A DNA stretch of 44,580 nt from Glomus cerebriforme. Taxonomy: Eukaryota; Glomeromycota; Glomeromycetes; Glomerales; Glomeraceae. The stretch lies in assembly GCA_003550305.1 (NCBI GenBank), contig QKYT01000261.1, forward strand, positions 56,600 to 101,179, given 5' to 3'. The position numbers were made by a program, and so were the translations under genes. The notes under the pieces were generated by a model, which saw only the letters and a list, made by a program, of their open reading frames with translations, was not told the DNA's origin and did no database searches. Shown here piece by piece: positions 10,689-23,719 of this stretch (position 1 is its first letter; every line of letters begins with the position of its first letter).

Positions 10689-13600
10689 ATGGGAAAAGTG
10701 TTTGTCACCAATGGTAGAGCTGATCAGCATGGAATTCCTAGTTTTATTAGCGTAAGTGGATTTGGTGTGGCGCAGCAATTCCGAGTCAACAATGATTTTT
10801 TGATTTATTGATTTCCTTTATTTTTATAAATAGGATTTAAAGGATGATTTCCAATGGGTGGGAATTTCAGGGAAATCCGAAGAAGATGCGAAGAATGAAT
10901 TATATCAAATGGTTAAATCAGTTTATTACTCTTTTATGATTTTAAATTAATTGAATTATTTGATCATTAATTTTTTTTTATATAAAAATAATTTAGATTG
11001 ATACAATTCCAAATGGCTACAACAAAACAATGTCAGGACTTTTATATGGGGCATTAACTGATAATTTCCAAACCGTATGAAAGTGAAATTAAATAATCTT
11101 TTTACATTTAAATCATCATAATAAAATAATAATTTTAATTTTATTAAATATTATAGTATTATGATTACATCGGAGACCTGGATAAGGACGGATATGATCA
11201 CATGATTTTATTATTGAAAAAGTTGGTCAGATATAAATGCTTTGCACTATATTCCACGGAAACCATACATCGAGTAAATATCGTTTTGGGATTAATTATA
11301 ATTAAAAGTTATAATTAATAACCATTTATTATTTAAAATATTACAATAGATCATGTTGTTAATTGAAAATCTCGTGACAGATCACAGAAATGCTTTGGGC
11401 GGTATTTCGGGTCTTTATGAAGTGTGTGAATCCATATTACGACAAATAAGAGGTATCTTTTTAAAAAATAGTGTATTTTTTAATAAAATATAATTTTAAC
11501 ATTTATCATTATTTTAGGTGGTGATACCTCCGAAGCAAATATATGGTTAAGCAATGAAGTATTGGAGTTTTTTCAACGCGAAATGTAAATATCATTTTAT
11601 ATTAAGGAAGTTTTTTTTTTGTGTTTATTTACACATTTTTAATTTTCAATTACAGGATATGGCTTTATAGCAATGAACGTTTATTACATATTACATTTTA
11701 TACTTTTGCAAGTTTATTACGCGATCATAATGATCCCAGACTTGAGAATTTGAAAGCAAAAGAAATAAAATTTTGCAGAATGATATTTGATGCTCACGTA
11801 TGTTTTAATTTTACATTTATTCATTTATTCATTTATTTTATTTCTAACACTAACAATATTTTTTGGGGGATAAATAGTATACTTCTTTTTTTAAAATCGG
11901 TCGAGATCTTTTAAGATTATTAAGAGATAATCTAATCGTCCCCGAATTTTTATATGTTATAAATGCGATTCAAGATGATGGTTAGTAATTTCTTACCTTT
12001 TTATAATACCGTGTACTTTATATAATTAACACTGATTTTATTATACGAATTTTACTTAGTAAAGGCAACCCTCATGAAACAAAGAACACTAAGTTATTGT
12101 TTATCAAGTCGTTTATCATATGACATGAGTGAGAGATTAACGCATATATTGGAACAGGTAAATATCTTTCTCTTATTTAATATACTAGAATTTAATATTA
12201 GCCTTTTTGTTTAAAAAAATTATCATTTATCATTTTTTTGTAGCACACGACATCAGCTTATAAACTAAAATTTGATTTTTTCAAATCAAATTTTCTATCC
12301 ACAGAACCTCGTTACTTAATTGCTGATATCATTCGATGGTTAATCGCGTCGTATCGTTCAAGTAACGAGAAAGCCATGAATAATAGATATGTATTGATTA
12401 ATCTTTTATTGCATGAAATAGGGGTAAGTGTCAATAAAGATCAATTAACTTAACATGTTCTTTGATTATTGATATCTGCATATATATATTATATATTTTT
12501 AGAATAATTGGGAAGCAATTGAATTGGCAAAAACTGCATTAGTCTATGATTGGCTGTGTTTTGACAGAAACAGTAAAGATCCTAATGTAATAAAAGAATG
12601 CTTATATTGTATAGGTAATTTTTTTTTTTTTTTTTTGAGAATTCGTTTTCTTAATTATGAATTTGCTAAAACTTATTAATTTAATTTATTTATTTTTAGA
12701 GCCTTGTATACAATTAATAGTAGAAAATGTTAAATCAAATAACTTGAGAATTGTCAAAGAACTAATAGAAACCTTACATTCTTCAATCAGTATTTTTCCT
12801 GGCTTTGACAATGAACTTCGTGAAAATGTCAGAGCAGCTTCTCAGGTTGCAATTTCACGTAATATTATGACGTAAGTAATGTATATGCACATGTACATAT
12901 TACGAGTATTACAGCATATGCAGTTTTGTGTATATGTTGATTAAAATGTTCGAAAAAAATAATAATTTTTATAAAAAAAAATAGTGTAGAGGATATCAAA
13001 AGTATTCGTGCAAAACTCAGCGAATTTGTCGGTGATACACGTATTGTAAAGATTATTGGTGATTTATGGGGCCATCTAATGAACGCACCACCTCCGAGTT
13101 CTTCATTACCTTATCTCTCTAATCCATCACAACAAATGATGATGCAGCAAACATCTTCTGTTTCAAATGTTCCAATTCCGTCAATGTCACATCAGGATGT
13201 AAATCAACGTTTTCCGGCATCATTACCCACACTTCAAGGTTCCGTACAGTCAAATCCTTTGTTTACACTGTCCCAAGATAAACCACCAGAAATCATAGAT
13301 TTAACCAGTTCAAAATCAGAAACAAATTTGAATCTTGATAATCAATCATTATCTACAAAGAGACGCGATTCAATACCATTCTCGGATCAACCTTCAAATA
13401 CTTCCGTGGCCCAAATTTCAAAATCGCATGAAACGAAATCAATTGTGGAAGAAACATCATTGTCTAATATATTAACATCTACACGAATCAGTGCTCAGTC
13501 ATCATCAAATTCTGTAAATGTACCAGCTAGTTTATGGCTTTATCAAAACCTTTTGAAAAGTTTTAAGGTAGCATCATTAGCCAACAACTCTGAAGATGAA

Positions 13601-16234
13601 ACACAATATTTGCGTCAAATATTGGATCTTTTTTTAAATGTAATATTTTTTTTAAAATTTGATGATGTCTTATTATTTTTTAAATTTAAACTTTTATTTA
13701 CTTATTATAAACTTTTTTTTAAAAAATATAAGGGTGTTAATTTGGATGCTCCAAATTCTCCACATCTTACAGATTTACCTACTTTTATTGGACCTGATAT
13801 TTGCCGAGCACTAAATTTTGATGAACTTACTGAATGTTTTGACTTAAATTCCGAATGTCTCGAAATCAATCCATCAAAACAGAATTTATTCAATTGTTTA
13901 GTTTCTTGGGTTTTTGATTATAAGGATGAACCTTCGAGAAATGATTCACCTAAATTTAAATCATTTGAGATGTACCGACTTATTGTTCAAAAAGATGAAA
14001 AGGCACATGCAGAAGCCAGATTGAAATTACTAGTACACTGTTTAAGGTATGTAATATAATTATTCTGTATTATTCTACTATTAACATTATTATATGTAAT
14101 TAATTCATTAAAATTATAAAATATTTATATTAATAATAGGTCATTGAAATTGGATAAATTGGGAACTGTATTAACTGAAGATTTTAAATCTTTGATTAAT
14201 TTATATATTGAATATATAAATTACGAGGTTAAACGTGAAGACTCACAATCTAATGTTGAGGAAGAAGTGAACAAACGATTTTTAACAGGAGTACAGGTAA
14301 CTTTTTCTGCACATACTTTTTTTTTAACAAAACATACAATGTAATATTATTAATATTTTATTTTAATCTTTTAATAGTTGTTGCAACAATATGAATGCAA
14401 TGTTTTTGACTCGATCGTTCCTAAACTTTTACAGAATTGGTCAGATATTTTTGTTGGAAACTTTGAATTTATAACATCGATTATTCATGGAATAAATCCG
14501 ATGCTTGTACGTAATACTTTTCATATCTTTATTTTACATAATTGATATATACATATATAATTTAACTATTACTTTTTAGATTTATAAATTTGAAACGGAT
14601 TTACGGCTGGGTCATTATAAAGTATTTGGAGATTTAAATTTGGATTATGTTTTAGGTACGACCTTATTATATTTTATGAGATGGTTTTTTTTGCGAACAA
14701 GATTGATTGGAAATTCCCGCTGATGGAAAATTAACTAACGAATATATATATATTAATTCAAATTATAGAAAATTCACTAAGTTGTTGGGGTTCATTTGAA
14801 CAATTATACCTTTTTCAATTAATAAAAGCCGAATTTGGCAATAATATTGAAAAAATTGAAGAATTTATATGTTCAAGTTATCAATTGAAATTTTTAGAAC
14901 CGATAGGTAAATTCAAAAATGCTATCTATTATAAGTAATAAGTTCTTACATTTTATTTTAAATTTATTAATTAGAAAATCCTGAAGCTCTATGTGGACTT
15001 TTATCTCTCCTTGAACTTATTCCCCCAACAGAGAAGAATGTTTCATTATTAACGAATTTAATTACTAATGCGAAATCACAAGAAAGCAAGTTCGAAAATA
15101 TAAAATTTATCATATCGATCTTTACTCGATGGAATGATATTTTTCAAGATATATTGATTAAAGTTATGACAAGTGAAGTTGATAATAAAGTACGTAAAGT
15201 AAATGAAACTGAAACTGAAGCTGAAGATGATGAAAATGAAGCAAGCGCTTTTTTTGATGTAATAGTAGAATTATGGAAAAATGAAAAACTTAAACAAGGT
15301 TGGTACATTTATATATATCTATTAGGTTCTGTACCGGGCACTATTAATACTTATGGCCTGGCACGTGCATGACAATAATTGTGCCCGGCATTTGCAGAAT
15401 CCTAATATCTATGTATACTTTTAAATTACTTTTGTGTAAACTAATGTACGTATATTATATTTAATTTTTCAGCTTTTATGCCAATAAGACCTAACTTTAT
15501 GCTTTTGGGTGAATCTGTTGGAAAAGAAATTGCATTTTTACAACGTCCATCTGAAGCAGCTGATGATGATGGAGAACAAATGGAAGTCGACGACGGTGAA
15601 GGTATTATAATAAGTTTTATTTAACATAAATTTGATCTTGATGATAACTTAATTCAATTTTTTTTTTCTTTTTTATAAATGATTTTAAGATCCGTTACTT
15701 GATCAACCAACTACTACAATTTCTACTCGATCCAGAGGTAAAGCAAAACAAGTTGAGACAGAAGATCGATCAAAACGTTCTGCAGGTTCACATAATAATC
15801 GTAACACACAAAATCGACAAAAAACTGAAGCATCAAGTGAAGAATCATCATCTCCACATGAGAAAACTCCCGAAAAAACTCAAAGTCGTAAAATAATTAA
15901 ACCAAAGCGCGTAAAAAGAAAAATCAATCCTACTAGTTCTGAAGCTTCAGATGAAGAACAAATTGCTGGCAGCAATAAGAATCATCGCCAAACTAAAAAG
16001 CGTCCTACCACTTCAGATAGGCGAAAAAGTGTGTCAAGTGGAGGTGAATTAGCAGCAGAAGAAATTAAGACCAACAGAAATGTTCGGTCAAAAACTAAAA
16101 ATGCTTCTGTATCAACCCGTTCGGAACAATCAAAGGCATCATCTTCCTCAACACAACAAAATATTAACCGTCGTAAAAGCGTCGGTGGACCAAATTCAAA
16201 AAAAAGAAATGCAAAAGGTTCTGAAGAAGAATAA
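10689..16234 (+). CDS. INTS3: Integrator complex subunit 3 (INTS3/SOSS-A) homologue, 21 exons
   Basis: INTS3 is a helical scaffold subunit of the nuclear Integrator complex (RNA 3'-end cleavage and attenuation) and in animals also of the SOSS single-stranded-DNA complex. My exons: 10689-10751, 10834-10911, 10997-11074, 11157-11273, 11350-11452, 11518-11584, 11656-11797, 11878-11980, 12060-12157, 12244-12423, 12503-12614, 12700-12871, 12985-13639, 13733-14046, 14140-14296, 14378-14506, 14580-14655, 14769-14906, 14975-15298, 15473-15601, 15690-16234. All introns are GT-AG and every junction keeps frame, giving 1259 aa (human about 1040). Family-like blocks include LLYGALTD (about 43-50), EANIWLSNEVLEF, KEIKFCRMIFDAH, IGRDLLRLL, KTALVYDWLCF and ALCGLLSLLELIP. 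About 470-620 is a Ser/Pro/Gln linker; about 1080-1259 is a basic, Ser-rich tail likely carrying the nuclear signal. The donor of intron 2 (GTTAAA) is weak. Confidence 0.88.
13640..13732 (+). other. 93-nt intron without a stop in the INTS3-like gene
   Basis: This GT-AG intron is a multiple of three and has no stop in the gene frame, so its retention would add 31 Phe/Leu/Lys-rich residues without breaking the protein. I treat it as an intron because the inserted residues are unlike the flanking domain and because removal joins DLFLN to GVNLDAP smoothly. Confidence 0.65.
15321..15406. mobile_element. 86-bp inverted-repeat miniature element inside intron 19 of the INTS3-like gene
   Basis: The arms (15321-15341, starting ATTAGGTTCTG and ending CCGGGCAC; and 15381-15406, the inverse with a few extra bases) form an imperfect terminal inverted repeat around a 39-nt centre that contains CACGTG (15362). 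This makes the intron (15299-15472, 174 nt) the longest in the gene. The short flanking ATCT on both sides (15317-15320 and 15407-15410) could be a target duplication. It is probably a non-autonomous DNA transposon; the family is unknown. Confidence 0.6.
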
Positions 16235-16502
16235 TTAATCAATTGTTATTTTTTAATATATTTTTTTATTATTATGATAATAGATTAGATTAATGTAGAT
16301 TAATGAACATTGATTTTAACTTATTAAAAAAAAAAAATAATAAATGATTTTTATAATTAATTTTAATATACCGTTTTTTTATGTAGAATAATTTTCACGT
16401 AAATAGTAAATTTTTTAATTTTTAACTAGACTATTTTTAGTTACATCAACAATCTACGATAAATTCGATATTATTTTTTTGATCAAACCTTTACTTTTAT
16501 TA

Positions 16503-17078
16503 ATGTCTCAAATTACAACTCCTAATAAAGCTTTATCTCTCTTTAGAAGATTATGGAGAGCAGGAGATTCATCTGTATTATATTCAAAACCTTCTATTTA
16601 TTATGTTAGACAAAGAATTAGAGAAGGATTTGAAGAATATAAAAATGAAAAGAATGAAATGGTTTTAAATGATCTATTTGAACGATGTAAGTTTAAATCA
16701 ATAAAATTTTTTCTTTTCTTTTTTTTTTGTTGCTAAAAAAAAGATCGTAATAGGCGAAAATACTATAAAATTTTTGGAAGATTCCGCTAGAAGGAAAGGA
16801 TTTGAACATAAAGTTATTTATTCATTATGCGAAATGACCTATATTCAAAATAAGTATAAATCATGGTAAGAATAATATAAAAAAAAATGGATATATATAT
16901 ATATATTTTCTATTTATATTAAATTTGTTTTTTTTTTATTTTTTTTAAAAAAAATAGGCCACCACATCTTAATAAAAGGATGAAATTAGAATTATATAAT
17001 CTACATGCTCATTCTTATGATGATTATAAATTAACTCTAATGATGATGAATGATAGTTTAAAATTATGTTTAAGATAA
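16503..17078 (+). CDS. LYR-motif-like small protein (probably mitochondrial assembly/DUF1763-like)
   Basis: Three exons by my splicing: 16503-16686, 16754-16865 and 16958-17078, joined by GT-AG introns of 67 and 92 nt, giving 138 aa. The N-terminal helix ALSLFRRLWRAG fits the LYR/complex1_LYR pattern (LYR replaced by LFR), followed by SKPSIYYVRQRIREGFEEY, a second conserved-looking helix with Arg and Phe as in LYR proteins. LYR proteins act in mitochondria with acyl carrier protein in iron-sulfur or complex assembly. The YSKPxxYxxRxxxRxxF arrangement reminds me of the fungal DUF1763 family, from memory only. The ATG lies 268 nt after the stop of the INTS3-like gene on the same strand. An in-frame TTG upstream is not a likely start in a eukaryote. 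Confidence 0.62.
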
Positions 17079-17746
17079 ATCAAATATTTTACCATAGAAC
17101 TTAAACGTAACTTAATGTAATGAACCATTAATACTATTGAACTTTAGGCAGTTTAGGTTTCAGAATTGATTAATTTTTGAGCACTCTAAATCAAACTAAT
17201 TTTAGTTAACAACTTATAGACAATAATTTCATGTATAACTTACAAAGACTTGTTATTGTACCATGTCATATTTTAAAAATATAAGTAATGCATAGATAAA
17301 TTAATAACATATGTAAACTTTGATTCATAAAATGAAATAATTTTTTGTCAAAACTACGTGATCCGTGAAATAATCAACGCCATATACAAATTAATATTTG
17401 TGTTTTGAACGTCGAAGCTTTTACCTTCTAAAATATAAACGGAGAGTCTCGTACATTTATAGATGGCGTGGCGAATTCTAAAAAATTGATAGAATCAATT
17501 TGGTTTTAAATCACTTTAATTCTAATGCTGGAGTCCGAATTGTACAGTATTAACGGGAACCTAAATTATCATATATCTGACTTTATAAGCAAATTATGAT
17601 AATTAATGGAGTTATAAATCCAAGGAATTTATTAAAATCAATAACTCTATAGACTTAAACCTTATTAGATAATAATGATCATATACGCTTAACTAACTAT
17701 AAACTAGCACATTTTGTAAAATACGGATTTTTTTTATTTCTTTCAT
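17079..17746. other. Convergent intergenic region
   Basis: The 3' flanks of the plus-strand LYR-like gene and the minus-strand coiled-coil gene meet here. AT-rich, no open frame of note, and no repeat recognised. Confidence 0.4.
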
Positions 17747-18733
17747 TTATCGTTGTCCTTCATTAGTTCCATCTCCACTAATTTTTAGAATTTTTGAGGC
17801 TAATTCTCGCTCATTTTGAACGAGCTCATTTTTCTTGTAGAGAAGTGCATTTATTTCACTTTCATCCAACTTTCTACCTAAAAGACATCTGATATCTTCC
17901 AATTTTGAATTATCATTTTCTGCTTGCCTCACGAAAAGCTTCTTTATCTGATTCCTTTTGTCTCCATCAAGTTTAATCTTAGAATTATTAATCATACGAT
18001 CTAACTCCAATTTTATGTTTTGTGTTTGGGAAGCTAAGTCTGCTATCTCCTTCAATTTATGTTCCAGCTCGCCAATCCGATAGTCTAATTCCCTTTGAGT
18101 TTTGTCTAATTGAATTTTTGGTTTGTTAACTTCTCTATTTTCTTTTTTTTCTTTTTCCAATCCTCGAATTATATTTTTTTGGGAATCAATCGTACTTCTT
18201 AAATTGGCTATTTCTCTTCTCACTGATTCATCTTTTTTAGCCAATTTTTCTTTCACACTAGTTAATTCTTCTTTCTTGCTGGCTAATTTTCCTCGTAGTT
18301 CTGTTGTTTGTCTTTGTAATTCAACTACTCGTTTTTGATCTCTAGAAGAATTAACTATGTTTTCCAACTTTTTGATTTTTTCTTCTAGCCCAACTATTTC
18401 CTTTTCATTCTTTGTTTTAATTACAGTTAATTTATTTACCACACTTATCAAATTCTCTATACCTCTATCTTCATTAGACTCTTCCTTGATTTGTTCCATT
18501 TCTGGAATGACTTTTGTTTCTTCTTTTAATAGTTCATCTATTTCTTCCAATAATCTTGTTTTATCTTGTTCTAATTGTTCTAACCGATCATTATCTTGAG
18601 AAGATCTTTCACCAAGAATGTTTTTCTCATAATATTGCTTGATCAATTCTCTCAATATTCCTTGGTGTCCAATTTTTAACAATTGTTCAAAAAGAGATTT
18701 AGTTGATTCTTCGTTGCTTTCGTTTTGTATCAT
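17747..18733 (-). CDS. Long coiled-coil protein, unknown function
   Basis: A 328-codon intronless ORF starting at an ATG (18731-18733). Residues about 1-45 form a short helical head (LFEQLLKIGHQGILRELIKQYY). From about 50 to 260 the sequence is almost wholly Glu/Lys/Leu/Ile heptads (for example DRLEQLEQDKTRLLEEIDELL and LASKKEELTSVKEKLAKK), i.e. a long continuous coiled coil. The last about 60 residues are again helical and charged. No ATPase, kinase, SMC or kinesin motif and no signal or membrane segment are present. Coiled coils of this kind serve as tethers or scaffold/cytoskeletal parts, but nothing assigns a specific role. The length and the regular heptads in one frame make a real gene very likely. 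Confidence 0.75.
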   Translation of the reverse strand: MIQNESNEESTKSLFEQLLKIGHQGILRELIKQYYEKNILGERSSQDNDRLEQLEQDKTRLLEEIDELLKEETKVIPEMEQIKEESNEDRGIENLISVVNKLTVIKTKNEKEIVGLEEKIKKLENIVNSSRDQKRVVELQRQTTELRGKLASKKEELTSVKEKLAKKDESVRREIANLRSTIDSQKNIIRGLEKEKKENREVNKPKIQLDKTQRELDYRIGELEHKLKEIADLASQTQNIKLELDRMINNSKIKLDGDKRNQIKKLFVRQAENDNSKLEDIRCLLGRKLDESEINALLYKKNELVQNERELASKILKISGDGTNEGQR

Positions 18734-19872
18734 CTTTATGTATTATGTTCCTACAAAATTTAAAAATTTAATTAATAAATAAGTTCTGACAAGTGTTATT
18801 TATATTTAAAAAATTTGAGTGGGACGACAACAGAAAAATCTATTCAGTTACTTTCTGACTATATCAACTGCTTGAAAAGGGGTACGCTGCTGCGTCTAAT
18901 ATATCTGTACTTGACTTATTAAGTCATTTTTGCTTTCATTTTTACGCCAGCTTATTTCTGTAAAATGAACAATGAATTGCTCCTATGCGAATGCATATAA
19001 ATAAAGTAAAAAATGTAAATAATCAAAGTATTTTTATATGTTGTGTCTCAGATGACGATGATGCATTAATTAAATTTTACCATATTAGAAAATACGTTAA
19101 CCTAAAATTTCGGACTTTCTGGTAAGATTCGATATAATAAAGGGTGGTGTGGTATCTCACGCCATATACCTAAATTCTAATGTGATTGAAAGTTTTTTTA
19201 TCAAGAGAATCCGAAATGGGATTAAGAAAAAGGTTAGCCGTTTTTTCTTTTCTAGGGAAAAACGCGCTCTTGTAATGAAAACATACTGTATGTTGGGTCT
19301 GTACTAATATTTATATGGAATTTGTCCAAAAATGAGAACACGCCTCCTTTGTGAATTTGATGATAATATACTGTAGTGAAAAGGCTACTGTGCATTAGCA
19401 CGTATTAAGTACATATCTTAAGTAATAGTAAATGTTAAATTATCCTTTTAATTTAATAATCATTGTGCCGTGTTATCCACGCAAAAGTCAAAAGCAATAT
19501 AAAGTATAAATAAATATAGTTAAAAATTTACGGAGAAACGTCTCAGCCAAACTACATTTTTCATTACTTAAAGAATAAACAGTAACTTTAACGTATATAT
19601 CTCTATTTTAGTCGTTAAGAAACAGCTAAAATATTCGAATTTCAATTTATATCTTATAGTAAACATAGTAAACATATAAGTTACCGTAACTTTATACAAA
19701 CAGATTTTATAAATTACCATTATTTTACAACCCCACATGCCTAGGTTATTACAACTTTCATCAAAGTTCTGTTCATATAGCAACGATCACAAGGTTAGTA
19801 GTGATTTTAACTCTAAATTTAAAGGATCTCTCAGTAAGGAGGTAGGATTACAGGGGATAACGACCTCCAGGG
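18734..19872. other. Intergenic, no gene seen
   Basis: Contains the 5' flank of the coiled-coil gene. A 71-codon minus-strand ORF at 19568-19783 has no recognisable character and I do not call it. The right limit is where similarity to the second duplicated unit begins. Confidence 0.4.
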
Positions 19873-20799
19873 ATACAAATAAATACACGTGATTTAACAT
19901 AGTAAAATGCCAAAGTCGCAATTGACAATTTCACATTGATTTCTCGCATATGCTTTATTTATATTTTACTGTTTAATATTCATATTGTAAATATAATTCT
20001 TAAAATAATTCTTAGCATATTTTAATCTTTTATTATTAAACTAAATTGTTATTCCAAATTTATCAGATAATGCTATTATTAAAAGTGTAAAAATATTTTG
20101 AAAAAGCTAACACAATATCTTCGAGTCTTCAACTGCTTTGGATAAATCAACATCTATATTACTATGAGAATATTTCAAAATGGGGGATATTGTTTTTAAA
20201 ATAAAATCTTATTCGCAAGTCTGGTGAGAAACGTGTTCTTTTCGCCGAAATATGAATGTCGGCGTCGGGAAACATTGTTCACACGACACCGAAGTCGCCT
20301 ATGGAAAGGTATTTGCTCGTTAATTGAGCTAGAGTACTACTCTTATTATTTAATCACCATTCTAAGAGGTCATCTTCCTAATATTCTTTAATATTATATA
20401 TCATGTAATTCATCTTCCTTTCCGTTTTCATATTCGTTTGTATATATATTTTCTTTGTCTTAACACCATTCTCCCCATTCTAGTTTATATTCTATCCCTT
20501 TGAATATTGACTTTATTTTTTTTTTTTCTCTATTTAATATGTCATACCATTTTGATTTCTTTCTCTTTTAATAACCTTATCTTTAGATCTATAATGTAAA
20601 GTTAGTACGACAAAATTTTCTTAAATTAAGATCAATAGCTAAGGGATAAATATTGCTTCATAAACAGTAGTGAAAAGAGAATTCTAGTCTAAACCAAACT
20701 AGTCAGTTTGGAGAGGTTCGACTAATTGGCTGGTTTTTCCTTGCCTGTTACGAGGAAGGTCAACTCATAAACAGTATAAGGAAGTACATAATTGCCTTC

Positions 20800-22110
20800 T
20801 AACTCACGAAAAAACTCACCATCATCATCTTTCATGATTTCTATCTTCAGCGTCGTCTGGAATACGTTAATTCCTCGTATAAGGCTTTACTAACTGATAT
20901 GCCTTATTTCGTTCTAGTTGGCCAATTGAAATCAGATCTTATTTCGTCCTTTTGATTTCATCCCTGTCCTTGAACACGAGTATTTATCCTTTGACAAAAT
21001 TGCCTATGCACGTATTGCCATTGTTGACAAGTGCCAGCAGCAGGTATTCACTTCTTCGCCATAAATGAGATATCAACTGTCTCATTTTTGTTTGATCTCG
21101 GATCAAATTCTTTTTTGAGCAATTCCATAGGGAAAATAAGATTGAGAGTTGGGTATTGGGAACCACATAATGTCGAGTCACAATTTCGATCGGTTTCAAC
21201 AATTTTACTGCTGCTTGTAAAAAACTATATAAATGTTAAAATTAATATTATGGCATAAATTCTAACAATTAATAAATAAATCAATCAATTACTCTAGTTC
21301 GTCTACTGTTTTGGATGCACGATCTGATTCGGAAAGTAAATGAGTTGAAACAAATCTTAATATATAATTCCAATATACGTTTCCGCGCCAAATAGGTGAA
21401 GTTCCATCAAGTTTTAACATCGATTAAAACGGACTTCATACAGTATCTTCATTTTGGCATCGCGTAAACATAGGAAGTCGAAAAAAAGCTTGTAAGCTTT
21501 GACACGATGATGCATAGTCTTACATTGGTTTAGCCCTACAATTGTAACATATGCGCGGCGCAAGGTTAATGTACTATGTTGCTAATGTAGTTATGGTTTA
21601 ACAATATTATTCCTTTGACCATATTAGCACCGTCATCGGTGAAATTGTTGTCTCAAGACGCTATTTCAAAATTATTTGAAATAATTCTTCATTAATTATT
21701 TCGCCGGCTGTGGTATCCAAGATGTTCACAAGAAAGTAGGACTTCTCGAAATTTAAAATCGGAGGACAATCAAGTTGCCATAACGGCTAAGTAGCCATGT
21801 TGAGACTTTGCTGACCATAAATCGGTGGTTAAATGAATGGCTATTAGCTGCTATCAAGTAGAGATATGGTTCAAATTATACACTTCATGGATTAGCCCTT
21901 ATCAGTTTATCACATAGGATACGAAATCCAGATTCAAACGCGTAAATAAATTCGCGAAAAGATTGATTTTGTAAAATGAAAAGAGGTAAAACAAACTGAA
22001 CAATAAATATAATTGTTTTTCTTGATAATAATACTTGCCTTTGGGAAGAACATGGTAGTACCTTGTTTTGTAATATTTGGTAACTTGAGTTTGATCACAT
22101 TTTTTGGCTA
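20800..22110 (-). pseudogene. hAT-family transposase pseudogene, copy 1
   Basis: On the minus strand, broken frames give FIVQFVLPLFILQNQSF (near 21970), corresponding to the N-terminal part of hAT transposases, and LKPIEIVTRHYVVP (21202 downward), the LLKPxxxxT block that precedes the dimerisation region in that superfamily. Many stops and frameshifts separate them. It aligns with the better-preserved copy at 31560-32870. hAT enzymes excise and insert DNA by cut-and-paste; this copy cannot make a protein. Confidence 0.62.
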
Positions 22111-23719
22111 ACGAGCAAATATAATAATAAATTCAATAATGTATTGTACATACCTTGTTATACTCATCCAAGTATTAGGGTATAATTATCCTGGTTATGT
22201 TGTTTCCGTCTTTGCGAGTATATGGATATCAAGTACCGGAAAGGTTATGGTTATGCTCACTTATTTTATTTGTAACAAATAATTTCAGAGTTATCTTCGT
22301 CTATACGCATGAGTTCGACTTTCGTGAATCACGTGAATCACGTGGTGTTAGAATCTTCGGATACGTGTTTTTTTGTAAAATGATGTTCAACGAGATTATC
22401 TAAATGCTGATTTGTACTTCGGTGTACTAATATTTTTATGTTTTTGATTATGCGTCTATTTTATAATTTTTAAATGATACTGCAAAACAATTTATGACAT
22501 CAATCGTGATTTAGACCCGATGGGTTGTGTAAAAAGTGGTGCAAACATACGGGTTCAAGTAGAATCAATCAAATGACGAAAAACGAAAGGAGGTGGATCC
22601 AAGCGAAGACTGCCCGTTTCTAATAATATTTGGCTTTACTTTTATAAATTTAATTGAAATTTTTTTAATGTAAATAAATTTCATAAACAGCTTATTTATA
22701 AAAAATTGCAAAAACTAAAAAAAATTAATATTTTTGCGTATAATATTGTTTTCTGGTGTAACAGGTGTATTAATATATAAAATTATTGATGTACATATTC
22801 GACGCAACTAAAAAAAATCATAACGTAATAAAAATAGTACTGATCATCTTCATTAAATGTACAATTGGAATTTGGAATTTTAATTGAAAAAAAATTGATT
22901 GTTGTCACAACAATGCATAATATAAATAAATATTATACAGTACGAGTATCAATTTAGATGCGATGATTAATGCAGTGAACAAATGAAGTTTTATCGTTAC
23001 TTAAATTGGAATCACAGAATTTGTTTTAACCAATGATCGAACATAAATAAATAGAAGAATAAAAGCGGCATTACAGTAATATTTATTTATAAGCTGGTTT
23101 ATAATACATACAAAGGTATCATCTATCTTTCTACCATGGATCAGCCTGAATAAATAAAAATTCGAATAACATAAAAAAAAAATTTTTTTAGTAAATCATT
23201 TTTCTTTATAAAAGGGATGAAACAATTTATCGTTTTTTTCTCTTTTATAAAAGGGGATAAAAAAATTTTTTTTATTTTTTTTATTCCTTTATAATCATTT
23301 TTTTTTTTCTTTAGGTAAAAAATTTTTCCTTTTTTTTTTTTTTGACTTCAAATATTATTTCAGTTTTATTTAAAAATGAAGAAGTTAAAAACTTGCTCAA
23401 ACATTTCAGCGTTAAAGAATTTTCTTGCAGTAAAGTTGTTTGTGCAATTTAGTCTTGCAAAAACAAATTGTCAAATTTTTAAAATAATTTCTTCATTTTG
23501 AATTTATTAATTTTGCGATTGTCATCATTTGTGTGGTAAGGCCTTTTGATGTTAAATTACAAAATATTATCGTTTACAGGTCTTCTTGACACGTATGGAT
23601 TACGATTCCATCTGTAAGCTTCCTTGCGATAATAATCCACTTATGGTTGCTGCAGCAGAATATTCATGTTTTGATATTTGCCATCAATTTGTATCACTTT
23701 TGATACAAAAAAATGTACA

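Noticed and set aside
11621..11914. 97-codon ORF as a separate gene
   Set aside because: It is exon 7 of the INTS3-like gene read through both flanking introns.
15982..16242. 86-codon minus-strand ORF opposite the INTS3 tail
   Set aside because: Shadow of the low-complexity Ser/Lys tail, which is in frame with the upstream exons.
18123..18599. Plus-strand Ser/Phe-rich ORFs
   Set aside because: Antisense shadows of the coiled-coil gene; Glu/Lys codons read as Phe/Leu/Ser on the other strand.
19845..19875. rRNA-like phrase GATTACAGGGGATAACGACC
   Set aside because: Only a short chance resemblance; the flanks show no rRNA sequence.
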